Shown in pieces: positions 18,359-26,423 of a stretch of 64,000 bases of DNA. The position numbers and the translations under genes are program-made. The stretch comes from CBDUZS01 sp965371785. GTDB lineage: Bacteria > Fermentibacterota > Fermentibacteria > Fermentibacterales > JCC-6. Numbering within the stretch: the first letter of the stretch is position 1; every line of letters starts with the position of its first letter. Under the pieces are notes generated by a model that was given only the letters and a program-made list of their open reading frames with translations, did not search any database and was not told where the DNA came from. Location of the stretch: positions 1-64,000 of the forward strand of contig CBDUZS010000003.1 of the NCBI GenBank assembly GCA_965371785.1, given 5' to 3'.

Positions 18359-18389
18359 AAAAAGGGGAAGGACTCGAAGTCCTTCCCCT
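18359..18389 (-). terminator. Intrinsic terminator after the last paralogue
   Basis: Perfect 12-base arms (AGGGGAAGGACT at 18363-18374 and AGTCCTTCCCCT at 18378-18389) with a 3-base loop. On the minus strand the stem is followed directly by a run of five T (18363-18359) and by a longer T run about 20 bases on. It lies 22 bases downstream of the stop of the gene at 18411-19070, so it should end that transcript. Confidence 0.85.
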
Positions 18390-18410
18390 GAATCGTCGGA
18401 TGACGCTTCT

Positions 18411-19070
18411 CTAGAAGAGGGTCTTGATAGTACCCCAGGTGTCGCGGTCGAGTGCAAGCGTACCTTCGATGATGCGGAACATGTCGGTAGCGGGGTATCC
18501 CGTTGTTGAACCGGGTACCCATCCGCTACCTATGTCTCTGTAGCTCTCCGTGCCTTCCACTTCGTCGTCTTGTATGCAGTAGAGGTTGGTGCCGTCAGTA
18601 CGCTGGAAGGTAGTCCAGTAGGTTACACCGGATGTGGCCATGAAGTAATCGGTGTTGGGAAGGGCGGCTACCGTCATGTAAATCATGTATCCAGCAAAGG
18701 TAATACCAGTGGCGTTGTGTACGAGGTCGCCACCACTGACGGTACCGTTCCAGAGTTCGGTTCCTGGACCGGGAGGTGCATCTTCCCAGAAGTAAGCGTC
18801 GACGGAAGTAGGCATTGCTCCCGTGCTGAGATCCCAGAGCGTGAGGATCTCGATGCTGTAATCATTAGAAGGTGTGAAGTCGTCTGCTACCCAGTAATCG
18901 GTGAAGATGGCAAACGCGGTGTTGAACGCATGCGCAGCATCGTAAGCGTTCGTGTCTACTATATCATCGGTGCCCGGCAGCGGATTAGGCATGCCCTCGA
19001 ACTCGCCCCTCATGGTCGAGCTGGCAAACGACATTGCGACGACGACAAGAAGAACAACAAGCAGCTTCAT
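18411..19070 (-). CDS. Secreted tandem-family protein, subgroup A (paralogue 7 of 7)
   Basis: A 219-residue protein from ATG 19070, preceded by GGAAAGGAAG; an in-frame start at 19088 would spoil the signal peptide. The signal is MKLLVVLLVVVAMSFA. Features are FTDYWVADDFTP, PGPGTELWNG, SGGDLVHNATG, TFAGYMIYMTVAALPNTDYF, VTYWTTFQRTDG and WGTIKTLF. It is the first gene of the array in transcription order, has its own promoter upstream and a terminator downstream, and so is probably a separate transcript. Confidence 0.82.
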   Translation of the reverse strand: MKLLVVLLVVVAMSFASSTMRGEFEGMPNPLPGTDDIVDTNAYDAAHAFNTAFAIFTDYWVADDFTPSNDYSIEILTLWDLSTGAMPTSVDAYFWEDAPPGPGTELWNGTVSGGDLVHNATGITFAGYMIYMTVAALPNTDYFMATSGVTYWTTFQRTDGTNLYCIQDDEVEGTESYRDIGSGWVPGSTTGYPATDMFRIIEGTLALDRDTWGTIKTLF

Positions 19071-19114
19071 ACTACACTTCCTTTCCAAATGAGAAGCTGG
19101 ATTAACACCTCGAA

Positions 19115-19143
19115 GGAATACTATTGACCCGGGCTCGTGTCAA
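19115..19143 (-). promoter_or_regulatory. Sigma-70-type promoter for the minus-strand secreted gene
   Basis: On the minus strand TTGACA (19143-19138), 17 bases, then TATTCC (19120-19115) about 45 bases before the ATG at 19070. The -35 is a perfect match and the spacing is ideal; the -10 is imperfect. Confidence 0.55.
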
Positions 19144-19167
19144 CACCGGCTCCCGGGCTAATATACC

Positions 19168-19195
19168 TTGACGGAATGGTGTATACATGTATATC
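19168..19195 (+). promoter_or_regulatory. Sigma-70-type promoter for tRNA-Val/thrS
   Basis: TTGACG (19168-19173), 16 bases, TATATC (19190-19195). The start point would be about 20 bases before the mature tRNA. It is back to back with the minus-strand promoter. Between them an 8-base CCCGGGCT occurs twice (19129-19136 and 19152-19159, give or take a base), a possible shared control site. Confidence 0.55.
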
Positions 19196-19222
19196 CTTCG
19201 GTCCGCAAATGAATGAAGCGGT

Positions 19223-19299
19223 GGGCGATTAGCTCAGTTGGCTAGAGTGCTTGCTTGACATGCAAGAAGTCACTGGTTCAAATCCAGTATCGCCCACCA
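19223..19299 (+). tRNA. tRNA-Val (anticodon GAC), CCA encoded
   Basis: A 77-base cloverleaf. The acceptor GGGCGAT pairs with ATCGCCC, and the anticodon arm CTTGC-TTGACAT-GCAAG gives anticodon GAC at 19257-19259. The T arm contains GGTTCAAATCC. The discriminator A and CCA are encoded at 19296-19299. It reads GUC valine codons. It lies just upstream of thrS on the same strand. Confidence 0.96.
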
Positions 19300-19332
19300 T
19301 TATTCTGTTCGTGACCGAAGCCAGGAGGAGGT

Positions 19333-21276
19333 ATGCAATTGTTACGTATAGTATTTCCAGACAACAGTTCTGCCGAATTCGAGCCGGGCACGACCGGAAT
19401 GGACATTGCTCTGTCGATCGCGCGAGGACTGGCAAAAAGGGCTCTTGCCTGCCGCTTCAACGGTGAATTGACAGGTCTCTCGGAGCCTCTGCAGGATGAC
19501 GGGAAGATAGAAATACTCACCTTTTCCGATGATGAAGGAAAGAAAATCCTGCGCCATAGCGCTGCCCATGTAATGGCTGCTGCAGTGGAAAAGCTATTCC
19601 CGGGAACCAGGTTCGGTATCGGACCCGCCATCGACAACGGTTTCTACTACGATATGAGTATTCCCGACTTTCCGGGAAATTCCGCACTCGACTCGATTGC
19701 CGCCGAGATGAGCAGGCAGATTGCAGACGATCTTCCATTCATCACCGGGAAAATGAACATCGATGAGGCCGCAGACCTGTTCTCATCGAGGGGAGAGAGC
19801 TACAAGCTCGAACTCCTCGATGACCTGCGGCGTGAAGGTGTAGAGAGTGTCAGTATCTACTCTCATGGAGACTTCGTGGATCTCTGCCGTGGTCCTCATG
19901 TACCTTCAACAGGGTTTCTGAAGCATTTCAGGCTTCTCAGTGTAGCGGGGGCTTACTGGAGGGGTGACGAGAAGAACGAAATGCTGACCAGGATATATGG
20001 CACGGTCTTCGATTCATCCGCGAACCTGACCGATCACCTGGAGATGCTTGACGAGGCTCGAAAGAGGGATCACAGAAAACTCGGCCCCGAACTGGAGCTG
20101 TTCTCGATAGGTCCCGGCGGTCCGGGTCTCATCTACTGGCTGCCAAGGGGAACGGTTCTGAGAGAAGAGCTGGAGAACCACTGGAAGAAAGCTCACAGAG
20201 CAGCGGGCTACGAACTCGTCAACACTCCGCATATCGCACCGGTCGATCTCTGGGAGACCTCCTGTCATTGCTCCTACTACCGCTAGAGCATGTACTTCAT
20301 GGACGTCGATAACCGCGAGTACGTCCTCAAACCGATGAACTGTCCCGGACACATCATCATCTACCAATCGAAAAAACGCTCTTACCGGGAGCTTCCACTC
20401 AGGCTGGCCGAGCTCGGGATGGTCTACAGGTACGAAAAGAGCGGTGTTCTGCACGGTCTGATGAGAGTACGCGGATTCACCGTTGACGACGGCCACATCT
20501 TCTGCACGGAGGATCAGATAGTAAGCGAGATCCAGGATGTCGTCAGGTTTGCTCTCTACTTTCTCAGGATATTCGATTTCGGGTACGAGATCGAATTGTC
20601 CCTCATGGATCCTGAAAACCCCGGGCACTACGCCGGTAATCCCGATGAATGGAAACTGGTCGAACCTGCTCTTGCAAGAGCACTCGACGATATGGGAGAG
20701 CCCTACCGTACCGTCATCGGGGAAGCAGCATTCTACGGTCCAAAGATCGATATCAAGCTGAAGGACGCACTCGGAAGATTCTGGCAGGGACCGACGATAC
20801 AATTCGATTTCAACATACCTTCCCGTTTCAACCTGACTTACGTCGGCAACGATGGATCCGAGCATCGGGTGTACATGGTACATCGTGCTCTTTTAGGCTC
20901 GGTGGAAAGGTTCATAGGCAATCTGATCGAACACTACGCCGGCAATTTCCCGAGTTGGCTTGCGCCCGTTCAGGTTGTTATATTACCAGTTACCTCCTCA
21001 CAGGTTGAGGGGGCAGAGGGAATTGCGGCTGAACTGACTGAAGCCGGTCTGCGAGTTGAAACTGATTCTCGCAACGAGACGGTTGGCTATAGGGTAAGGT
21101 CTGCTGAAAAAATGAAGGTTCCGTTCATGCTCGTCATCGGCGAGCGTGAAATGACATCAGGCAGTGTAGCCCTGCGGAAGCATGGAGAGGGTGACAAGGG
21201 AGTGTTTCCATTTGCGGAAGCTCTCGACTTTCTCATCAACGACTGTGAAACGCCTGCATTGCCGGAATGGGGGTAG
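19333..21276 (+). pseudogene. thrS: Threonyl-tRNA synthetase interrupted by an in-frame TAG
   Basis: Class II synthetase for threonine. The frame runs 648 codons, normal ThrS length, with a TGS domain (about 1-60), the SAD editing domain (HSAAHVMAAAV, HGDFVDLCRGPHV) and the catalytic core (MNCPGH, RYEKSGVLHGLMRVRGF, YGPKID) plus anticodon-binding domain. Codon 318 at 20284-20286 is TAG where the family has Glu (expected pattern WETSGHWxxYRE). Nearby Cys311 and Cys313 replace the invariant Gly and Trp. Reading resumes in the same frame at once. TAG ends many other genes here, so general recoding is unlikely. Because a single-copy ThrS is essential, either this is an assembly error, or another thrS exists. 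ATG 19333 follows AGGAGG. Confidence 0.85.
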
Positions 21277-21801
21277 TTGCCTATCAGAGAGACTACAAGG
21301 ATCAACGGTGAGATAAGGAGCAAAGAAGTCAGGCTCATCGATGGTGACGGTAAACACGTTGGTGTCGTTGATCTTGCCAGGGCACTCGACATGGCAGGCG
21401 ATTCAGGTCTGGATCTCGTCGAGATATCCGCCGGTGCCGATCCACCTGTTGCCCGGATAATGGATTACGGCAAGTACAGATACGAGCAGAACAGGAAGGA
21501 CAGGGAAGCCCGCAGAAAACAGCATACCGGCGGTCTCAAGGAGATCAAGTTCAGACCGAATACGGATGTCCATGACTACACGTACAAAATGAAGCACACC
21601 AGGGAATTCCTTGAGTCCAGACATAAAGTCAAGGCAACTGTCGTATTCAGGGGTAGACAGCTCGTCTACAAAGACCAGGGTTTCCAGCTTCTTCAGAAGC
21701 TGGCAGAAGATGTTGATGATCTGGCGAACATCGAGCGGAAACCGGTTCTAGAGGGCAGGTTTCTCACGATGATACTGTCGCCGCGTAAGGAAAACAGCTA
21801 G
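21277..21801 (+). CDS. infC: Translation initiation factor IF-3
   Basis: A 174-residue IF-3 of normal two-domain length. The N-terminal domain reads RINGEIRSKEVRLIDGDG, the linker is Lys/Arg-rich, and the C-terminal domain contains LKEIKFRPNTDVHDY and GRFLTMIL. The start is TTG 21277, directly after the thrS stop, with GGGGG just upstream. infC commonly uses a non-ATG start for autocontrol; here it is TTG rather than the AUU of E. coli. It heads infC-rpmI-rplT. Confidence 0.97.
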   Translation: MPIRETTRINGEIRSKEVRLIDGDGKHVGVVDLARALDMAGDSGLDLVEISAGADPPVARIMDYGKYRYEQNRKDREARRKQHTGGLKEIKFRPNTDVHDYTYKMKHTREFLESRHKVKATVVFRGRQLVYKDQGFQLLQKLAEDVDDLANIERKPVLEGRFLTMILSPRKENS

Positions 21802-21819
21802 AAGCAGAGGGAATACAAG

Positions 21820-22011
21820 ATGCCCAAAATGAAAACACACAAGGGTGCGGCAAAGCGCCTGAAGAAGACCGGGTCAGGAAAGTTCAGACTCAGGCATTCT
21901 CACGCGGGTCACATCAAGACGAAGAAGAGCAGTAAACGAAAGCGCGGCCTGCGCAAATCCGGAATCGCATCACGAGCCGACGTGCGTAGGCTACGTCGAA
22001 TGCTGCCCTGA
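21820..22011 (+). CDS. rpmI: 50S ribosomal protein L35
   Basis: A 63-residue basic protein with the L35 signature PKMKTHKGAAKRLKKTGSGK at the N terminus and the expected length. ATG 21820 sits 18 bases after infC. The canonical order infC-rpmI-rplT is kept. Confidence 0.97.
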   Translation: MPKMKTHKGAAKRLKKTGSGKFRLRHSHAGHIKTKKSSKRKRGLRKSGIASRADVRRLRRMLP

Positions 22012-22027
22012 ACCTGGAGATTACAGC

Positions 22028-22381
22028 ATGAGCAGAACAAGAAATGCAGTTGCGCGCAGAAAGCGCCACAAGAAGGTTCTCAAAGCCGCCAGAGGTAAGG
22101 TTGGCGGCAGGAGGAAGCTCTACACCGTTGCATGCGAAGCCAACAGAAAGGCTCTCGAGTACCAGTACAGAGACCGCAGGACGAAGAAACGGGACTTCAG
22201 ATCTCTCTGGATCACCAGGATAAATGCAGCTTCCAGGGAGAATGGACTGTCGTACAGCGACCTCATCAATGGCCTTGCCAGAGCAGGAATCAAGCTGAAC
22301 AGGAAGGTCCTTGCCAGTCTTGCAGTGGGAGATCCCGATGCCTTCACAAGTATAGTCGAGACAGCGAAAGCTGCTTTGTAG
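22028..22381 (+). CDS. rplT: 50S ribosomal protein L20
   Basis: A 117-residue protein with N-terminal SRTRNAVARRKRHKKVLK, characteristic of L20, and the later NAASRENGLSYSDLINGL segment. It binds 23S rRNA early in 50S assembly and in many bacteria represses its own operon. Start ATG 22028, 16 bases after rpmI. Confidence 0.97.
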   Translation: MSRTRNAVARRKRHKKVLKAARGKVGGRRKLYTVACEANRKALEYQYRDRRTKKRDFRSLWITRINAASRENGLSYSDLINGLARAGIKLNRKVLASLAVGDPDAFTSIVETAKAAL

Positions 22382-22411
22382 CGTTACCGGGAAGGACATC
22401 GAGTCAGGAGC

Positions 22412-22678
22412 ATGTCTGTTGCTGACAATCTGGAGAGGTTGACTGAAGCTGTCGATCGTCTGATTATCAGACTGGAGACACTTCAGGCTCAGCGCAACAA
22501 GCTGACTCGAAGGGTCCAGGAGCTTGAGTACAGAATAGACAACAGTGTTGATTCTCCGGATTCTGAGGGTTATAACCTTCTCAGGATCCACAGCGCCAGA
22601 CTTCTGCGGGAAAGGCAGGATCTGAAGCAGAGGTTAACGGGGGTTCTGGAAAAAATGGAAAGAGAATTGCGGCGGTAA
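22412..22678 (+). CDS. Small coiled-coil protein next to zapA (ZapB-like)
   Basis: An 88-residue, highly charged protein predicted to be almost wholly helical. Heptad-like hydrophobics run through NLERLTEAVDRLIIRLETL, then QRNKLTRRVQELEYRI and a second helix ending LKQRLTGVLEKMERELRR. It lies 12 bases upstream of zapA on the same strand. In other bacteria a small coiled-coil gene often precedes zapA, so a role at the division ring is a reasonable inference from position, not from sequence identity. Confidence 0.6.
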   Translation: MSVADNLERLTEAVDRLIIRLETLQAQRNKLTRRVQELEYRIDNSVDSPDSEGYNLLRIHSARLLRERQDLKQRLTGVLEKMERELRR

Positions 22679-22690
22679 TAGAGGTAGACA

Positions 22691-23083
22691 ATGGTTGACC
22701 GACCCGAAAGCATCAGAGTTAACATTTACGGTCGGGAGTATTCAATCCGAGGTGACGACGATCCTGGCTACATTGCCGAGATCGCTCATTTCGTTGATAT
22801 GAAGATGCGGCAGATGACCGACAACATCACCATGGCTTCCACCGCAAAGGTTGCCATTCTGACCGCGCTCAACATAGCAGACGAGTTATTTCAGAAGGAA
22901 CAACAGGGCAAGGAACACGAAGAAACGCATAGCGCCATTCTCGCTGGGCTTGCAGAACGAATCGAGAAGATCCTGGCTGAACCTTCGCACGAACCCACCG
23001 CAAGTGATCAAACGAACGAAAAAGTTGTCGAAGTAACGTCTTTCCAGACATCCACTGCACCCGATAACACTTTCACAGGCTAG
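22691..23083 (+). CDS. zapA: Cell division protein ZapA
   Basis: A 130-residue protein whose first 100 residues fit ZapA: RVNIYGREYSIRGDDDPGYIAEIAHFVD, KMRQM, then KVAILTALNIADELF. ZapA bundles FtsZ filaments. The C-terminal 30 residues are polar and unconserved-looking. ATG 22691 follows AGAGGTAGACA. No full 6S RNA, a frequent zapA neighbour, could be made out in the 113 bases that follow. Confidence 0.88.
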   Translation: MVDRPESIRVNIYGREYSIRGDDDPGYIAEIAHFVDMKMRQMTDNITMASTAKVAILTALNIADELFQKEQQGKEHEETHSAILAGLAERIEKILAEPSHEPTASDQTNEKVVEVTSFQTSTAPDNTFTG

Positions 23084-23196
23084 TCGAGGGAACCGGTTCA
23101 TCACCGGATCCGTGCGCAGGGATTCGGGTGCCTTTAACCGATAATACCGGTTTCCATTTATATAAACGATCTGCGCCTGAATCTGGAGCAGTTGCT

Positions 23197-24750
23197 ATGG
23201 AGCCATACCTTATCCCGGGGGTTGCTGCAATCGTAGCATTCAGCCTGGGTTTTTTATTACAGAAAGCGTTGGTAACCAAGGAGATAAAGGGCGCAACCAC
23301 GCAGGCCACCAGGATAATTGCCGATGCGGAGAGAGAAGCGGATACTCTCAGGAAAGAAGTCATTCTCGAGGGCAGGGACACGCTCTCCCGGGAGAAGGCG
23401 GAAATTCTTGAGGAGCAGCAGAGCAGACGAATGGAGCTCGACAGCAAGGAAACCGGGATAACCAGAGGTATGGAGCAGCTGGATCGGCTGAAGGATACTC
23501 TCGACAACAGAGCCGGCAGCATCAGCTTACTGGAGACCGGACTGGCGGAGAAGGAACAGGCTCTCAATGCCAAGCATCAACGGGTTAACAGGCTGATGGA
23601 GGAGCAGAACAGGCTCCTCGAGAAAATAGCAGTTCTTTCGCGGGATGAAGCAAAGAACCTTCTTCTCTCCAACCTCAGGGAAGAGGCCGGGCTGGAAGCA
23701 TCCAGGATGACCCGCAGGATAATCGAGAATGCGGAGAGAACAGCCGAGGAACAGGCCAACCGGATTCTGTCATCAGCCGTTCAGAGATGTTCCGCATCTT
23801 TCGTAGTAGAGAATTGCGTATCGGTTGTAAATCTGGCGAACGATGATATGAAAGGCCGTATCATCGGTAGAGAAGGCAGGAACATCCGTGCGTTCGAGAC
23901 CGCAACGGGTGTTGATGTAGTTATCGATGATACTCCGGAGGCTGTTCTGCTCTCATGCTTCGATCCCGTTCGCAGGGAGGTTGCAAGGCAATCACTCGAG
24001 AAGCTGATATCCGATGGAAGGATACACCCTGGAAGAATCGAAGCCGTTGTCAGGAAAGTCAACGATGAGATGGAACGAAACATCAAGAAGCTTGGCAACG
24101 ACCTCGCCATGGAGGTGAATGTATCGGGGCTCCACCCTCAGCTGATCCGGCACCTCGGGCGTCTCAGATACAGAACGAGTTATGGACAGAACATGTACCA
24201 GCACTCACTCGAAGTGGCGCACATCTGTGGGCTGATCTCGGCCGAACTCAGGCTTGATGCGGCAGTTGCCAGCCGAATCGGTCTTCTTCATGACATCGGC
24301 AAGGCTTCCGATCAGGAACTCGAGGGATCTCATGCGATGGTCGGTATGGAGCTTGCACGGAAATATGACGAGCCGCAGGTTGTGTTCAACGCTATCGGGG
24401 CACATCACGAAGAGATAGAGCCCGAATCCCTTTACGCAATTCTTGTTCAGGCTGCTGACGCTGTAAGTAGTGCGCGTCCCGGAGCGCGAAAGGAAACGCT
24501 TGAACTCTACATCAGAAGGCTCCACAAACTCGAATCCATTGCCGATGCATACGACGGAGTCCGCAAATCCTACGCAATCCAGGCCGGAAGAGAACTGAGA
24601 ATTGCCGTCAAACCGGAGATGGTCGACGATGCAGGCGCGGAAGAACTGGCAAGAACCGTTGCCCGGAAGATAGAGAACGAGATGGAGTACCCCGGACAGA
24701 TCAGGGTTACCGTGATCAGAGAGGTCAGAGCATCGGAAATGGCAAAGTAG
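23197..24750 (+). CDS. rny: Ribonuclease Y
   Basis: A 517-residue membrane-anchored endoribonuclease that starts mRNA decay. ATG 23197 has GGAGCAG in front and opens directly on the N-terminal membrane helix (LIPGVAAIVAFSLGFLL); a longer frame from 23128 lacks this logic. A coiled coil follows to about residue 190, then the KH domain with GRIIGREGRNIRAFE and the HD domain with LLHDIGKA and AHHEEIEP. Length and domain order are standard. It precedes the ymdB-like gene, the usual rny neighbour. Confidence 0.96.
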   Translation: MEPYLIPGVAAIVAFSLGFLLQKALVTKEIKGATTQATRIIADAEREADTLRKEVILEGRDTLSREKAEILEEQQSRRMELDSKETGITRGMEQLDRLKDTLDNRAGSISLLETGLAEKEQALNAKHQRVNRLMEEQNRLLEKIAVLSRDEAKNLLLSNLREEAGLEASRMTRRIIENAERTAEEQANRILSSAVQRCSASFVVENCVSVVNLANDDMKGRIIGREGRNIRAFETATGVDVVIDDTPEAVLLSCFDPVRREVARQSLEKLISDGRIHPGRIEAVVRKVNDEMERNIKKLGNDLAMEVNVSGLHPQLIRHLGRLRYRTSYGQNMYQHSLEVAHICGLISAELRLDAAVASRIGLLHDIGKASDQELEGSHAMVGMELARKYDEPQVVFNAIGAHHEEIEPESLYAILVQAADAVSSARPGARKETLELYIRRLHKLESIADAYDGVRKSYAIQAGRELRIAVKPEMVDDAGAEELARTVARKIENEMEYPGQIRVTVIREVRASEMAK

Positions 24751-24757
24751 GTAAGCA

Positions 24758-25552
24758 ATGCGGATCCTGTTGCTCGGAGATGTAGTCGGAAGACCCGGCA
24801 GGAAAGCCCTTGCTTCCTTTCTCGCACGAGGGCAAGGGCAAGGGCAGGGGCAGGGCGAAAAATACGATCTGGTAGTTGCAAACGGCGAGAATGCTGCCGG
24901 AGGATTCGGCCTGACGAGAAGGACCTCCGATCAGTTGTTCAGCGCCGGTGTGGATATCATCACGTCCGGCAATCATATCTGGAAGCAGAAGGATATTTTC
25001 GAAGTCCTGGAGCAGGGAGATTCCAGGGTACTCAGACCTGCCAACGCTCCTCCGGGGAATCCTGGAACAGGTGTAGCAGGTTTTCTGGCAGGTCAGGTGA
25101 GTGTCACAGTGATCAACCTTTCCGGCAGGATTTTCATGGATGGTTTGTGGGACTGTCCCTTCAGGATGGTAGACCGGATCCTGAACAATTGCGATTCCGA
25201 CATCACGATAATCGACTTCCATGCAGAAGCCACGAGTGAGAAACAGGCACTCGGAAGGTACGTCGACGGCAGGGTGACTGTCGTCGCCGGCAGTCATACA
25301 CATGTGCTCACTGCAGACGCACGGATTCTTCCGCATGGAACGGCCTACATAACAGACCTGGGAATGTGCGGTTCACATTCGGGAATAATCGGCATGTCTT
25401 ACGAACAGGCCAGGCTGAGATTTCTGACCGGAAGACCGGAGAAACTCTCGGTCTCCGATGGAGAAGAGCATGTCAATGGGCTCGAACTGGTGCTCGATGA
25501 TGAGCACTCGGTCGAATCACTGAGGATCATCAATGAACGGGTGCAGATCTGA
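24758..25552 (+). CDS. ymdB: YmdB-like metallophosphoesterase (2',3'-cAMP phosphodiesterase family)
   Basis: A 264-residue calcineurin-fold phosphoesterase. Metal-site motifs are GDVVGRPGRKAL (N terminus), VVANGENAAGGFGLT, TSGNHIWKQKD, DFHAEATSEKQALG and VAGSHTHV followed by ITDLGMCG. B. subtilis YmdB hydrolyses 2',3'-cyclic nucleotides and is linked to RNase Y, which is the adjacent gene here. An unusual GQ repeat (GQGQGQGQG) sits near residues 26-34 in place of the usual helix end. The 3' end overlaps the polyprenyl synthase gene by 20 bases. Confidence 0.93.
   Translation: MRILLLGDVVGRPGRKALASFLARGQGQGQGQGEKYDLVVANGENAAGGFGLTRRTSDQLFSAGVDIITSGNHIWKQKDIFEVLEQGDSRVLRPANAPPGNPGTGVAGFLAGQVSVTVINLSGRIFMDGLWDCPFRMVDRILNNCDSDITIIDFHAEATSEKQALGRYVDGRVTVVAGSHTHVLTADARILPHGTAYITDLGMCGSHSGIIGMSYEQARLRFLTGRPEKLSVSDGEEHVNGLELVLDDEHSVESLRIINERVQI
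24831..24856 (+). repeat. Hexanucleotide tandem repeat inside the ymdB-like gene
   Basis: About four copies of GGCAAG/GGCAGG encode an alternating Gly-Gln run. Copy-number change would stay in frame and alter only the length of a loop before the second beta strand. Confidence 0.8.
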
Positions 25553-26423
25553 ACCACTGAAGGAAGCACTCAGGGAAGCCTCCGACTGGGTTGAAGCGGG
25601 GCTTGGCCGACTGGCCATGTTCGAGGGAAGCCTGTCCCGTCTTCCGGAAATGGCTCGTTACTCTCTCTCCTCGGGAGGGAAGAGAATCCGCCCATTTCTG
25701 GTGGCGCGTGCCTGCAGGGCAGGAGGGCGTTCTCTCGACAGAGCTCTTCCAGTGGCATGCGCTGTGGAGATGATTCACTCCTATTCTCTCGTTCACGACG
25801 ATCTTCCTTCCCTGGACAACGATGATATCAGGAGGGGTAAACCAGCGCTTCACAGGGCATTTGACCCCGTCCAGGCAGTGCTTGCGGGAGATCTGCTCCT
25901 TTCGGAGGCCTTTCTGGAGGTCGTCAGAACACCCCTCGGACCGGGCCAGGTAGGCAAGATGCTGGGATGCCTTGCCGGAGCTGCCGGACCATCCTGCCTT
26001 GTGGGCGGCCAGTACATGGACATCTATCACCCGGACGATCCCTCGCTGGACTGGATAGATCAGATGATCAGCGGTAAGACTGCTGCGATGATCCGGGCTT
26101 CACTGGAACTTGGATCGATTGCCGGCGGTTTCGACGATGTGGTCATTTCGGAAGTATCTTCTGCCGGAGAAAGACTGGGATTCCTTTTCCAGCTCACTGA
26201 TGACATCCTGGACAGATGTGGAACCGAGACCGAAATGGGAAAGAGGGTCGGCAAGGATGAAAGCCTGGACAAGGCCAACCTCGTGACTCGGATGGGACTG
26301 GACGCGGCGATGGATAAAGCTGATGCCCTGTCGACTGAGATTGCGTACGAGTTCTCCGTTCTGCCCGGTGACTGGGAGATGGTCAGCGCCCTTGCCGGGT
26401 ACCTTCCTCACAGGAGGAAGTGA
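25533..26423 (+). CDS. ispA: Polyprenyl (farnesyl/geranylgeranyl) diphosphate synthase
   Basis: A 296-residue trans-prenyltransferase joining isopentenyl diphosphate to allylic diphosphates. SSGGKRIRPFL precedes the first Asp-rich motif DDLPSLDNDD; the second is FQLTDDILD with KDESLDKANLV. The DDxxxxD spacing is that of bacterial FPP/GGPP synthases. Product chain length cannot be fixed from sequence alone. It overlaps dxs, and ispA-dxs pairing is common in MEP-pathway bacteria. Confidence 0.93.
   Translation: MNGCRSEPLKEALREASDWVEAGLGRLAMFEGSLSRLPEMARYSLSSGGKRIRPFLVARACRAGGRSLDRALPVACAVEMIHSYSLVHDDLPSLDNDDIRRGKPALHRAFDPVQAVLAGDLLLSEAFLEVVRTPLGPGQVGKMLGCLAGAAGPSCLVGGQYMDIYHPDDPSLDWIDQMISGKTAAMIRASLELGSIAGGFDDVVISEVSSAGERLGFLFQLTDDILDRCGTETEMGKRVGKDESLDKANLVTRMGLDAAMDKADALSTEIAYEFSVLPGDWEMVSALAGYLPHRRK

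Larger units (their letters stand above)
14672..19070. repeat. Duplicated three-gene block of secreted paralogues (B-C-A, B-C-A)
   Basis: Six of the seven paralogues fall into three subgroups in the same order twice: B, C, A at 14672-16825 and B, C, A at 16857-19070. Coding similarity is plain at the DNA level near each 3' end. The intergenic DNA upstream of the two C genes also matches (about 16089-16124 against 18257-18292), which supports duplication of a block of about 2.2 kb rather than repeated single-gene duplication. Confidence 0.7.

Noticed and set aside
19333..21276. TAG recoded as a sense codon (for example pyrrolysine-like) in thrS
   Set aside because: TAG ends many other genes in the window (M29 peptidase, PNP-like, infC, zapA, rny, sigma factor, CotH), so genome-wide recoding is not supported.
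23084..23196. Possible 6S RNA next to zapA
   Set aside because: The gap is only 113 bases and no long rod-like fold with a central bubble could be drawn; much of it may belong to the rny leader.
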